The notes below the pieces were generated by a model. That model ran no database searches and was not told the origin of the DNA. It worked only from the letters and a program-made list of their open reading frames with translations. This document shows, piece by piece, positions 8,664-15,651 of a stretch of 38,280 nt of DNA; within the stretch, counting starts at the first letter, position 1; each line of letters starts with the position of its first letter. Position numbers and translations under genes: made by a program. Source of the stretch: Pelosinus fermentans (lineage in GTDB: Bacteria; Bacillota; Negativicutes; DSM-13327); the NCBI GenBank assembly GCA_002434245.1, contig DJJR01000046.1:125366-163645 (forward strand), read 5' to 3'.

Positions 8664-8873
8664 TCATTTATTAAGATTCTTTTGCCTGTAGACTGTAATG
8701 GTATCTCCGCACATTCCCCAATTGTCGACATCGACCTCATCAATTACCACGACTGTGGTGCTGGGCGGCTTTCCCAGCACCTCTTGCAATAGTTGGGTCG
8801 CTCCTTTAATCAATTGTTCTTTCTGTTCTCTGGTCGTCCCTTCCCGAGTTATCCTGATGTTTACATATGGCAT
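8664..8873 (-). CDS. 4-oxalocrotonate tautomerase family protein
   Basis: This 69-residue protein matches the usual length of small 4-OT family subunits (about 60-70). After Met removal the N-terminal residue is the catalytic Pro (MPYVNIRI). The rest is the beta-alpha-beta fold, with Glu/Arg-rich helix TREQKEQLIKGATQLLQEVLG and strand TTVVVIDEV. Family members interconvert enol and keto acids or dehalogenate them; the substrate here is unknown. AAGGGGG precedes the ATG. It lies 37 nt downstream of the FMN-dependent dehydrogenase and is probably cotranscribed, which suggests it acts on a 2-keto acid product. Confidence 0.88.
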   Translation of the reverse strand: MPYVNIRITREGTTREQKEQLIKGATQLLQEVLGKPPSTTVVVIDEVDVDNWGMCGDTITVYRQKNLNK

Positions 8874-8910
8874 TTTTCAACCCCCTTTACGTCCTTATTA
8901 TCCTTTTATA

Positions 8911-9864
8911 TTAAGACCATATGAGGTTAGGGTCGATCTCCGATATACTTGGACATCCTGTCAAACTCATCACTCGCCTCAACTCCTCATTAGTGCCGGT
9001 AATCAATTTCTGAACCCCCTCAGCCGCCCCAACGGCTAAACCGGCCATTGCCGTTCTTCCAACCAAAACGCCACTTGCTCCGAGAGCTAAGGCTTTAAAA
9101 ACATCGGTTCCCCTGACTATCCCACTGTCAACAAAAATAGGTATCTCTCCTGAGATCACTTTAGCAATGCGTGGCAATATTTTCAGCGGCGGTACAGCAT
9201 AGTCCAGCACTGCCCCCCCATGATGCGATACTACAATGGCTGCTGCCCCGGCTTGTAAGCCTTTCCTTGCATCTTGCTCACTTAAAACACCTTTAAGGAT
9301 AAAAGGAAGTTTTGTCGCCTGAACAAAGCTCTTAATTTCGTCCAAAGTTTTCGGCCCCATCAGCTCCGGACGAATTAAGCTATCTTCTTTTTTGCCACCG
9401 AAGAAAAAAGAAATGTCCATACCCACAGCAAAAGCTCCCAATCTCTCAGCCTCGGCGATTTTTTCAAATACCAGTTCTTTATCCTTATAAGGCTTGACGA
9501 TTTTGATCGTTTTAGCTCCTGTACCGATGATAGCTTCAAGTTCTTCCCCTGTACCAATACCTACCCACATGACCGCATTAGCGTTCTTAGCTCCTTTAGC
9601 CATCTCAACCATGGGGTTAGAGCAAATTGCTCCCAACCCTGACAGAGCTGCAGTCATCACGGGGGTAGAAAAAGTTTGCCCAAAAATTGTCATTTCTGTA
9701 CAAGCAAACAATGAATCCATCATCCGTGTCTCAATTGTCAATGAGTCCAGGTAATTACGAGTTATTTTCAACACACTGCCAGTCTCCGCTGCTTTCTCCA
9801 TAAAACCGCCAAGGCCCAATTCACGCAATCTATTATTACCATCTGCCAATAGTTTTCCGATCAT
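8911..9864 (-). CDS. FMN-dependent alpha-hydroxy-acid dehydrogenase homologue (LldD/LOX family)
   Basis: This is an FMN_dh TIM barrel of 317 residues. The family oxidises 2-hydroxy acids such as lactate to 2-keto acids. Visible elements are the TPVMTAALSG strand, the FMN-binding Lys in ILKG (191), the catalytic-His motif SHHGG (213-217) and the phosphate-binding end VDSGIVRGTD...LVGR (246-270). The usual motif is SNHGGR. Here the Arg after GG, which holds the substrate carboxylate in lactate oxidase, is Ala218, so the substrate may not be lactate. The protein is also shorter than classical members (about 370). The start has a perfect TAAGGAGG. The operon carries a TetR-type operator upstream. 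Confidence 0.85.
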   Translation of the reverse strand: MIGKLLADGNNRLRELGLGGFMEKAAETGSVLKITRNYLDSLTIETRMMDSLFACTEMTIFGQTFSTPVMTAALSGLGAICSNPMVEMAKGAKNANAVMWVGIGTGEELEAIIGTGAKTIKIVKPYKDKELVFEKIAEAERLGAFAVGMDISFFFGGKKEDSLIRPELMGPKTLDEIKSFVQATKLPFILKGVLSEQDARKGLQAGAAAIVVSHHGGAVLDYAVPPLKILPRIAKVISGEIPIFVDSGIVRGTDVFKALALGASGVLVGRTAMAGLAVGAAEGVQKLITGTNEELRRVMSLTGCPSISEIDPNLIWS

Positions 9865-9893
9865 TAAAGTTCCTCCTTATATCCTATTGTCGC

Positions 9894-9959
9894 TTACGAT
9901 TGAGAAATTAATCTACCCGCTTTTGCTAAATTGGTATTTTGAATATTGATAAAAGGCAT
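9894..9959 (-). CDS. 21-residue ORF at head of the FMN-dehydrogenase operon
   Basis: A TAAGGAGG site lies 6 nt before an ATG that opens a 21-residue frame, MPFINIQNTNLAKAGR then LISQS, ending 29 nt before the dehydrogenase ATG. The start MPFINIQ resembles the N-terminus of 4-OT tautomerases, including MPYVNIR at the other end of the operon; the rest does not continue the fold. It may be a truncated tautomerase remnant, a translated leader, or a small protein. The ribosome binding site is as good as those of its neighbours, so translation is likely. Confidence 0.5.
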   Translation of the reverse strand: MPFINIQNTNLAKAGRLISQS

Positions 9960-9996
9960 TTTTTTACCTCCTTATATTAGAATCGCATTATTTCTG

Positions 9997-10012
9997 TACC
10001 AACTAGTCGGTA
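9997..10012. promoter_or_regulatory. TetR-type operator TACCAACTAGTCGGTA
   Basis: This inverted repeat (TACCAAC, TA, GTCGGTA) has one mismatch between its arms. It is nearly identical to the perfect palindrome at 12154-12169 in front of the TetR gene. It sits about 40 nt upstream of the 21-codon ORF, within the expected promoter of the dehydrogenase-tautomerase operon. Confidence 0.7.
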
Positions 10013-10039
10013 TACAATAAGAAAAGAAGTATTAGTCTT

Positions 10040-10053
10040 TTGATGATTTTCAA
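10040..10053. promoter_or_regulatory. Crp/Fnr-type box TTGATGATTTTCAA
   Basis: The site matches TTGAT-N4-ATCAA at 9 of 10 defined positions. It lies 28 nt from the TetR-type operator, upstream of the dehydrogenase operon. A Crp/Fnr-family regulator is encoded about 460 nt away. Binding by that protein is inference, since its recognition helix is not the standard Fnr one. Confidence 0.4.
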
Positions 10054-10098
10054 GACTCACGATCCAACCAACTACTTAACAGCTAATATTCACGCTAG

Positions 10099-10431
10099 TT
10101 ATAATAAAGTATCAACTTGCTGAATTGAAAAAACAAGTTCCTCGCCTTGCACTGTTGCATTGCCTGAAAAACGGTATCCTACTTTTCCGGAAACTGCAAC
10201 GACTTGCAGAAAATCGGTTTGAGATAAATTTTTTCGAGTTATATCCATTTTGTACACACCAAAAACCAAACGACTGTCATCTTTTATCGCCTTCACTTTT
10301 CCCACTACAATCAGATGAGGTCTCCCCTCTTCTGACACAGATACTAGGGCAATAAAGGCGGATGCCAAAAGTACTTCCTTCATTTCAGCGGTAATTGCAA
10401 TGAGACCCTTAGAATTTTCTAAATTGTTCAT
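10099..10431 (-). CDS. Pyridoxamine 5'-phosphate oxidase-like FMN-binding split-barrel protein
   Basis: This 110-residue protein has the small split-barrel pattern of the PNPOx-like superfamily. It has an N-terminal helix MKEVLLASAFIALVSVSEEGRPHL, followed by strands ending in VGKVKAI, then VVAVSGKVGYRFSGNATV. Members bind FMN, F420 or heme; the cofactor and substrate here cannot be told. GAGGAGTG precedes the ATG. It lies between the Crp/Fnr gene and the operator of the dehydrogenase operon, so it is probably part of the same redox regulon. Confidence 0.75.
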   Translation of the reverse strand: MNNLENSKGLIAITAEMKEVLLASAFIALVSVSEEGRPHLIVVGKVKAIKDDSRLVFGVYKMDITRKNLSQTDFLQVVAVSGKVGYRFSGNATVQGEELVFSIQQVDTLL

Positions 10432-10515
10432 AATTAATCACTCCTCACTTTAATAACTGCCATAATAGTACACCATAAAACGAGAAAAGTCTGTTAACTA
10501 TTTTACAATTCACGA

Positions 10516-11187
10516 TTAAAAACATTTTCCTTTGAGAATATAATATCGTTTCTCCCGGCATATATAGTTTTTCATCATTAATTCTTGTATTGACTGCGAA
10601 ACCATTACTCTTGATGCGCCAACTAAGGAGGCAATTTCTTGCTGGGTGAAAGGAATAGTGATTCGAGTTCCTGACGCACAAGATTCACCATGCTCACGAG
10701 CCATCCGGAACATCAAACTAAGTATTCTTTCTTGTGTCGACTGCTTTTTTGATTCAGACATTTGTTCCCAAACATTATAAAGACGATCACCAAGATTTTT
10801 AATCATTTCCCAGGCCAAGTCAGGCTGGTTCTTAATGACTTTTTCAAATGTATCGTGATCAATACTACAGACTTTAGCCGCTTCTACTGAAATCGCAGTA
10901 GCCAATTGGACCCTATCTGAACGAAACAATGTCGTTTCTTCAATCAATTCCCCCGGCCCTACCAATTGTAAGATAGTCTCATTACCATCTTTTGCCATAT
11001 GCAATAATTTAAAGCGACCTTCTTTAATCACGTAAATACTATTTGACACTTCTCCCTGTCGAAACAGCAATTGACCTTTAGTGAGTTCTTGTTTATTCGT
11101 TACCAAGCAAATTTGCCGAAAAGATTCCATACTCAGCCCTGAAAAAAGTGGAATATCATGTAAACATGAATAGCGTTTATCATTCAT
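10516..11187 (-). CDS. Crp/Fnr family transcriptional regulator
   Basis: The N-terminal ~120 residues form a cyclic-nucleotide-binding-like beta roll (LFSGLSMESFRQI, GQLLFRQGEVSNSIYVIKEG, then GPGELIEETTLF). The C-terminal part is a Crp-type winged helix with recognition helix GASRVMVSQSIQEL. The usual Crp/Fnr contact residues (RE..SR) are RV..SQ here, so its DNA site may differ from the classical box. There is no N-terminal four-Cys [4Fe-4S] signature as in E. coli Fnr. I prefer the ATG at 11187, with a GGGGG tract upstream; an in-frame TTG at 11223 would add 12 residues. Confidence 0.87.
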   Translation of the reverse strand: MNDKRYSCLHDIPLFSGLSMESFRQICLVTNKQELTKGQLLFRQGEVSNSIYVIKEGRFKLLHMAKDGNETILQLVGPGELIEETTLFRSDRVQLATAISVEAAKVCSIDHDTFEKVIKNQPDLAWEMIKNLGDRLYNVWEQMSESKKQSTQERILSLMFRMAREHGESCASGTRITIPFTQQEIASLVGASRVMVSQSIQELMMKNYICREKRYYILKGKCF

Positions 11188-11517
11188 ACAATCCAGTTCC
11201 CCCTGTGCTTCTCTTGCCTGCAAGACTTTTGAACACCCTGCACCATGGGCAGCTGCCCTCTAAAGCCATGCCTCGCAACACATCGTGTTTCACCCGAAAT
11301 AGATTCAAAACCGTCCGACCAACTATTGCACCATCACTTTTACCAATAGATACAGCCTCCTCTCGATGAGTATCCATTCCAAGCGCCATTGAGTTTGCAC
11401 TGATATTATCAGCGCACAAAGATGCAACCGCTACAACCACCAATTCTCTATTCCGCGATCCTCTTTGGCCAAACGACAAATCTCATCAGTAATTTAGTTG
11501 TCTCCTTTTTTCATTCC
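11188..11517 (-). other. Gene-poor stretch with a possible decayed ORF
   Basis: Between the Crp/Fnr and TetR genes the minus strand holds an open frame of about 99 codons (11180-11479) with a TTG start and no ribosome binding site. It runs into the Crp/Fnr 5' end. Its middle looks protein-like (ADNISANSMALGMDTHREE, GAIVGRTVLNLFRVKHDVLRG). In another frame just upstream is another protein-like stretch (TDEICRLAKEDRGIENWW) that ends at a stop. This could be a frameshifted remnant of an unidentified gene. I found no clear function and no terminator. Confidence 0.3.
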
Positions 11518-12138
11518 TTAAAGTATTAAATTATCTACTCTTTCCACAGGATGTCGCTGCATAAAATTCTTGATCAAACATCTTGCTAGGTCAGTAATAT
11601 TAATCAAAACTTCAATATCTTGCTTACTTTTCATTAATAAAATTCCACCTTCGAGCATCGCCACAATTCCTTGAGCCAATTTATCTACTTCTGCAGATTC
11701 ACTCTGGGAAACTGGTTCAATCATTGCGACGAGAACAGGTCTTAGCTTATCAATCCATAGTTCAAAAATTGTCTTAAGTCTTTGCCGAAATTCTTCATCA
11801 TGCGCACTCATTTCAACCACGAGATTGCCAAACACGCACCCACACTTAGCCTGATTACGTATTTGTTGCTGCACAACCCAATCAAGCATTTCATTAAATT
11901 TTGATCCAGGATCTTTTTGAGAACCAAGAATATTTTCGAGTAATCGTTGGTTCCAACCTTCAAATAAATAATCAACTACCGCTAAACCCAATTCGTGCTT
12001 CGTAGAAAAGTAATGATAGAATTGTCCTTTCCCAATTTGAGCCGCATCCAAAATGTCGTTTAACGTCGTGCTTCCATATCCTTTAGAATGTATCAAGGTT
12101 GCACTTACCTCGATGATCTGCTGTCGTTTACATGACAA
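11518..12138 (-). CDS. TetR/AcrR family transcriptional regulator
   Basis: This TetR-type repressor has 206 residues. The N-terminal HTH is ATLIHSKGYGSTTLNDILDA then AQIGKGQFYHYFSTKHEL, followed by a helical C-terminal domain with CGCVFGNL as in the YcdC/LmrA-like branch. The start is a TTG at 12138, supported by AGGAGG 8 nt upstream; the nearby ATG is out of frame. The promoter (TTGACA, 18 nt, TATAAT) overlaps a perfect palindrome at 12154-12169, so it very likely represses itself. The same site before the dehydrogenase operon points to that operon as its second target. Confidence 0.88.
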   Translation of the reverse strand: MSCKRQQIIEVSATLIHSKGYGSTTLNDILDAAQIGKGQFYHYFSTKHELGLAVVDYLFEGWNQRLLENILGSQKDPGSKFNEMLDWVVQQQIRNQAKCGCVFGNLVVEMSAHDEEFRQRLKTIFELWIDKLRPVLVAMIEPVSQSESAEVDKLAQGIVAMLEGGILLMKSKQDIEVLINITDLARCLIKNFMQRHPVERVDNLIL

Positions 12139-12153
12139 TGCTATAGCCTCCTA

Positions 12154-12169
12154 TACCAACTGGTTGGTA
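12154..12169. promoter_or_regulatory. TetR operator TACCAACTGGTTGGTA
   Basis: This is a perfect 16-bp palindrome located between the -10 box (12172-12177) and the ribosome binding site of the TetR gene at 12138. It would cover the transcription start. A near copy is at 9997-10012. Confidence 0.8.
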
Positions 12170-12171
12170 CA

Positions 12172-12201
12172 ATTATATTGTTGCTTTTGTGTCTTTGTCA
12201 A
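12172..12201 (-). promoter_or_regulatory. Consensus promoter of the TetR gene
   Basis: Read on the minus strand, TTGACA (12196-12201) and TATAAT (12172-12177) are both perfect sigma-A boxes, 18 nt apart. The operator begins 2 nt downstream of the -10 box. Confidence 0.75.
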
Positions 12202-12314
12202 AGGATTGTTTAAACATAGAAACCAATAGTTGGAGTACGAAGCGCAGGATGATATAAATTTCCTAATCATTAAAGAAGCGTCATTTCTTATGTATTAGAT
12301 TAGCAACGACAGCT

Positions 12315-13244
12315 TCACAAAATATGACCGGATTCATCTAATCTCTGAATAAATTGGACGTCTTTTAAAGGCGGAAGACCATAAAATCGTTTATACTCCC
12401 GATTAAATTGCGTCAAACTTTTATAGCCAACCTGCAATGCCGCTCTTGTGACATCATGTGTTCCCGTGATAAGCAACCTACGCGCTTCTTGCAATCGAAG
12501 TTGTTTTTGATATTGGAGAGGACCCATTGTTGTGACTGTCTTAAATTTCTGATGCAAGCTGGAAACACTCATATTGCCGATTTCCGCAAGTTCGCCAACT
12601 GTAATTGTCAAATCAAAATGTGTTTTAATCCAATTAATGATGTCGCTGATTCCGGCAACTTCATGATGGATCATCATATTTCTATAAAACAACTCTCCAT
12701 CACGGCCGGAAAGTATTCGATAGATGATTTCACGTTTTACTGAAGAAGCAAGAAACTCAGCATCTTTAGGAATTTTTGACAGCTTAAGCAGTCTGATAAA
12801 TACCTCAAGTATGTCATTGTTGGCTTTCCCGACAAAAGCCCCAGCTCGTAGCTGGTGATTGGTTTTAAATTTAATATTGGCGTCTAATGCCACGGAGGCG
12901 ATTTCCGCAAGCGTAAGTTCAATTCTAATGGCAATATACGGTTTCTTCGGAGTGGCCGTCAAAACTTGTCCCTGTATCGGCATATCGATACCGGATGCAA
13001 GATATTCCCCCTGTCCATAGTCAATCGTCTCATTACCAACCTGCAGCCTTTTATTACCCTGCACAACCAGACAAAAGGAAGGGCTTAAAATTCCACGAGC
13101 AACAGGCATCGGCTTATTTTCTCTTAATACCGAAAGATAACTGATTATCGTTTGGAAGCTTCCGTTGTTTAAAGCCACCGCAGAACTTATGTTAACTATT
13201 TTATCCAGATTATGTTTAAAGTCATCACCATTTTGTTCCGACAT
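12315..13244 (-). CDS. AraC family transcriptional regulator
   Basis: This protein has about 309 residues. The N-terminal half is an AraC_N-type cupin (FCLVVQGNKRLQVGNE, YGQGEYLASGIDMPIQGQV). The last ~100 residues are two HTH motifs (ITVGELAEIGNMSVSSLHQK and DVTRAALQVGYKSLTQFNRE, ending FYGLPP). The ATG at 13244 is chosen because GGGAGGAG lies 9 nt upstream; an upstream in-frame start at 13316 has no such site. It is divergent from a quinone-oxidoreductase-like gene, a common AraC_N-regulator arrangement, which suggests it controls that gene in response to a small organic inducer. Confidence 0.87.
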   Translation of the reverse strand: MSEQNGDDFKHNLDKIVNISSAVALNNGSFQTIISYLSVLRENKPMPVARGILSPSFCLVVQGNKRLQVGNETIDYGQGEYLASGIDMPIQGQVLTATPKKPYIAIRIELTLAEIASVALDANIKFKTNHQLRAGAFVGKANNDILEVFIRLLKLSKIPKDAEFLASSVKREIIYRILSGRDGELFYRNMMIHHEVAGISDIINWIKTHFDLTITVGELAEIGNMSVSSLHQKFKTVTTMGPLQYQKQLRLQEARRLLITGTHDVTRAALQVGYKSLTQFNREYKRFYGLPPLKDVQFIQRLDESGHIL

Positions 13245-13725
13245 GCATTCGATCTCCTCCCATCCTACATATATCATGTCTACCACTTCTTCTAAGAGAG
13301 CATGGATGCTCTCCATGATCCGATTCTAATAGATAGAACCATTGCAACTTACTACGGTTTGATGCTATCATCTCGTATCATAATAGTCAATTATATTAAT
13401 CCAAAATTATTGCCTAATAATATATAAATTCATTGAATCAGCGACCTTATGTTTAACCTCACCTTATTCATTTATTCTTTTCAATATTTATCTAGCGTTA
13501 AATACTTGAATTGTCAAAATGATGATTACTAACTTCTCCATGTGCAAAGACACCCATGCATTCGTACTGAAGTTTGTATTTTTAGGCAATATTCTGGTAC
13601 GATCACTCTATTTTTATTCAAACGCTTATGCAATAATGAATTAGATTTTAAATGATATATTACATTATGTCATTTAAAATCAAGCCAAGTGTAATCACTC
13701 ATCCTATAAAAGGAGGTCACCTATT
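13245..13725. other. Divergent promoter region between the AraC regulator and the oxidoreductase
   Basis: This stretch of about 480 bp has no credible gene. It is AT rich and must hold both divergent promoters. The only clear structure is the perfect 12-bp inverted repeat at 13644-13681, close to the oxidoreductase start. Confidence 0.5.
13644..13681. repeat. Perfect inverted repeat upstream of the oxidoreductase
   Basis: GATTTTAAATGA (13644-13655) and TCATTTAAAATC (13670-13681) are exact complements around a 14-nt spacer. The site lies 44 nt before the ATG. It could be a regulator site, perhaps for the divergent AraC protein, or a leader hairpin. It has no T tract, so it is not an obvious terminator. 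Confidence 0.6.
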
Positions 13726-14691
13726 ATGAAAGCGATGGTAATAAACAAGTACGGTGGTCCGGAAGTGTTCTCCGAAGTGGAAATACCTGTCCCTCATCCG
13801 GGACCGGGACAGGTTAGCATCAATGTAACTCATTCTTCCGTTGGTTTAGTTGATGCATTTATTCGAAGAGGTTTGTTTCCAGATATGTTTGAACTGCCAC
13901 TTGTAACAGGGCTGGAAGTGGCAGGTACAATTCGTGAGTTAGGGGAAGGGGTACGGGATTTTAAAATTGGTGAGCCGGTGGTAACCCTCTCCTTAATGAG
14001 CTTAGGGGGCTATGCAACGATAACTGTAGCCAATGCGGATTTCATCGTTTCACTAGAAGGCATAGATGTCGACCCAGCGCAAGCTGTATCTACCTTGCCC
14101 AATGCGACCACTGCTTATCTGGCGCTAACCCGTGTGGCACATCTTCAGGAAGGAGAATCCATACTCGTTCACGGCGCCATCGGCGGTCTGGCCTCGGTAT
14201 TTCCACCGGTTGCGCGTTTACTCGGAGCATCTCAAGTCATTGGAACCATTCGGACAGATTCAAAATTGGACGCTGCACGTCAGTTGGACTATGATGATAT
14301 TATCATAGCAAGTGATTTTCCCGATAAGGTTCGCGGACATCAGTTTCACGTTGTCATTGATACCGTAGGCGGCGACATGTTGGCTTCGAGTTTTGATCTG
14401 ATGGCACCACTTGGGCGAATACTTGTCGTGGGTAATGCGAGTGAGCGCGAAGTCAAAATCAACAGCAATATGCTCTGGTTAAAAAGTTTAGGCGTGTTTG
14501 GTTTTTCAGTCGCTTCCGTCCTTCACACCCAGCCTCGCGCAGGTCAGTCTGCAGCAAAAAAGCTGCTGCATATCTTAGGCGAAGGCAAGCTTACTATCCC
14601 GGTCACAACCCTCCCACTCAAAGATGTGGCAGAAGCACACCGCCGTCTGGACCATAAAGAAATTGTAGGTCGGATCGTTCTTGTTCCTTGA
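13726..14691 (+). CDS. Zinc-independent quinone oxidoreductase-like MDR dehydrogenase
   Basis: This medium-chain dehydrogenase/reductase has 321 residues and the N-terminus MKAMVINKYGGPEVF typical of the quinone oxidoreductase branch. The catalytic domain spans about 1-120 and the nucleotide-binding domain follows, with HGAIGGLAS (149-157) in place of the common HGAAGGVGS; this fits NADPH binding. No zinc-ligand Cys cluster is present. Such enzymes reduce quinones or activated double bonds. AGGAGGTC precedes the ATG. The divergent AraC gene probably regulates it, and repeat copy 2 provides its terminator. Confidence 0.85.
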   Translation: MKAMVINKYGGPEVFSEVEIPVPHPGPGQVSINVTHSSVGLVDAFIRRGLFPDMFELPLVTGLEVAGTIRELGEGVRDFKIGEPVVTLSLMSLGGYATITVANADFIVSLEGIDVDPAQAVSTLPNATTAYLALTRVAHLQEGESILVHGAIGGLASVFPPVARLLGASQVIGTIRTDSKLDAARQLDYDDIIIASDFPDKVRGHQFHVVIDTVGGDMLASSFDLMAPLGRILVVGNASEREVKINSNMLWLKSLGVFGFSVASVLHTQPRAGQSAAKKLLHILGEGKLTIPVTTLPLKDVAEAHRRLDHKEIVGRIVLVP

Positions 14692-14824
14692 TTGAAATAT
14701 CATTGTCATTTTCATTACTATACACTGAAGCCTAGAAGAGTCCTTCCTGTGAAAATTTAATACTTACATCCGATGTGGTTTTTTCTGATAAGAGAATTAC
14801 TAATTATTGTATCCATATGATAAT

Positions 14825-14939
14825 TATAGTGAAGATAATTCGTTTATATGATAAAACAGTTATTATGGAAACGACTATATTGGACTCATAAACGAAGGAC
14901 AAGGAGTACCTCATCAGTACTCCTTGTCCTTTTCATTCC
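14825..14939 (+). repeat. Small repeated element, copy 2 (internally deleted)
   Basis: This element has the 5' block (14825-14867) and 3' block (14865-14939) of the element at 7129-7459, joined at a shared ATG triplet with about 215 bp missing. The frame left is ATG GAA ACG ACT and so on, ending DS-stop, which equals the C-terminus of the 67-codon ORF. The 3' terminator hairpin is intact. Confidence 0.75.
14895..14931. terminator. Terminator hairpin of repeat copy 2
   Basis: A perfect 15-bp stem (14895-14909 with 14917-14931) encloses a 7-nt loop. It sits between the convergent oxidoreductase and SGNH-hydrolase genes and probably ends both transcripts. Confidence 0.8.
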
Positions 14940-14947
14940 TTCACAAT

Positions 14948-15523
14948 CTATCGGTCAATCAGAAGTATTTTCATTTCCGTAAAGAATTCAACCGCCACAC
15001 CAGCCATCACCTTGTATCCAGCTTCATTGGGATGTATACCGTCAGAATGTAACCCTTCTTTTATCTTGCCACTGCCCTCATCTACCATTGATCCATAAAA
15101 ATCAATGATCGCAATATGATTCGCCCCAGCATATTGACATAGTTGCTCTCGATACTGCTCAAGCAGACTTTCTGCAGCCACATCGTTACAAGGAATGGGC
15201 AGACCAAAGATTGGAGTTATCATATTATCTACCGCCAGCTCTGCCATGGTTTGAAGATTGTTTATCACTTCGTCAACAGCGATCCCAGCATACGCATCAT
15301 TCGTACCGCCCATAATGATAACATGGGACAGCTTTTGACGTAAAACATCCTTATAAAAACGCTCCAGCATGCCATCAGTGGTATCACCATTGATTCCTTT
15401 ATTCATATGCTCTATGTTTAGCTGCTTTGCTGCCAGGTTAAACCAGGAACTTTTCGATGTGTAGGGGAAACCATAAGTGATGGAGTCACCGATAGCAACT
15501 ATTTTACTCTCTATATGTTCCAT
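14948..15523 (-). CDS. SGNH/GDSL-type esterase or lipase
   Basis: This hydrolase has 191 residues and the four SGNH blocks: GDS with nucleophile Ser14, GINGD (43-47) for the Gly oxyanion residue, GGTND with Asn75, and DGIHPN with Asp161 and His164. There is no signal peptide, so it is probably cytoplasmic. Family members act as acyl-ester hydrolases (thioesterase/lysophospholipase type); the substrate is not known. It lies downstream of the HAD gene of the ABC-transport cluster on the same strand with a gap of about 130 nt, so cotranscription is possible but unproven. Confidence 0.88.
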   Translation of the reverse strand: MEHIESKIVAIGDSITYGFPYTSKSSWFNLAAKQLNIEHMNKGINGDTTDGMLERFYKDVLRQKLSHVIIMGGTNDAYAGIAVDEVINNLQTMAELAVDNMITPIFGLPIPCNDVAAESLLEQYREQLCQYAGANHIAIIDFYGSMVDEGSGKIKEGLHSDGIHPNEAGYKVMAGVAVEFFTEMKILLIDR

Positions 15524-15651
15524 GTGATTTCATCCCATCCTATCTATATTCGTTCATACTACTATATTTAACGAAACAAGATAATGTTCCTCTTTATCCG
15601 CCTAAGTGATTTACTATTTCTTACCACTCTTCCGGAGTCTCTTAAAGATCT

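Noticed and set aside
8698..9039. Plus-strand ORF of 113 codons opposite the tautomerase and dehydrogenase
   Set aside because: It is the antisense shadow of two well-supported genes and has no ribosome binding site or recognisable motif.
11148..11369. Plus-strand ORF of 73 codons
   Set aside because: It lies across the Crp/Fnr start on the opposite strand, with low-complexity basic and proline-rich sequence and no start signal.
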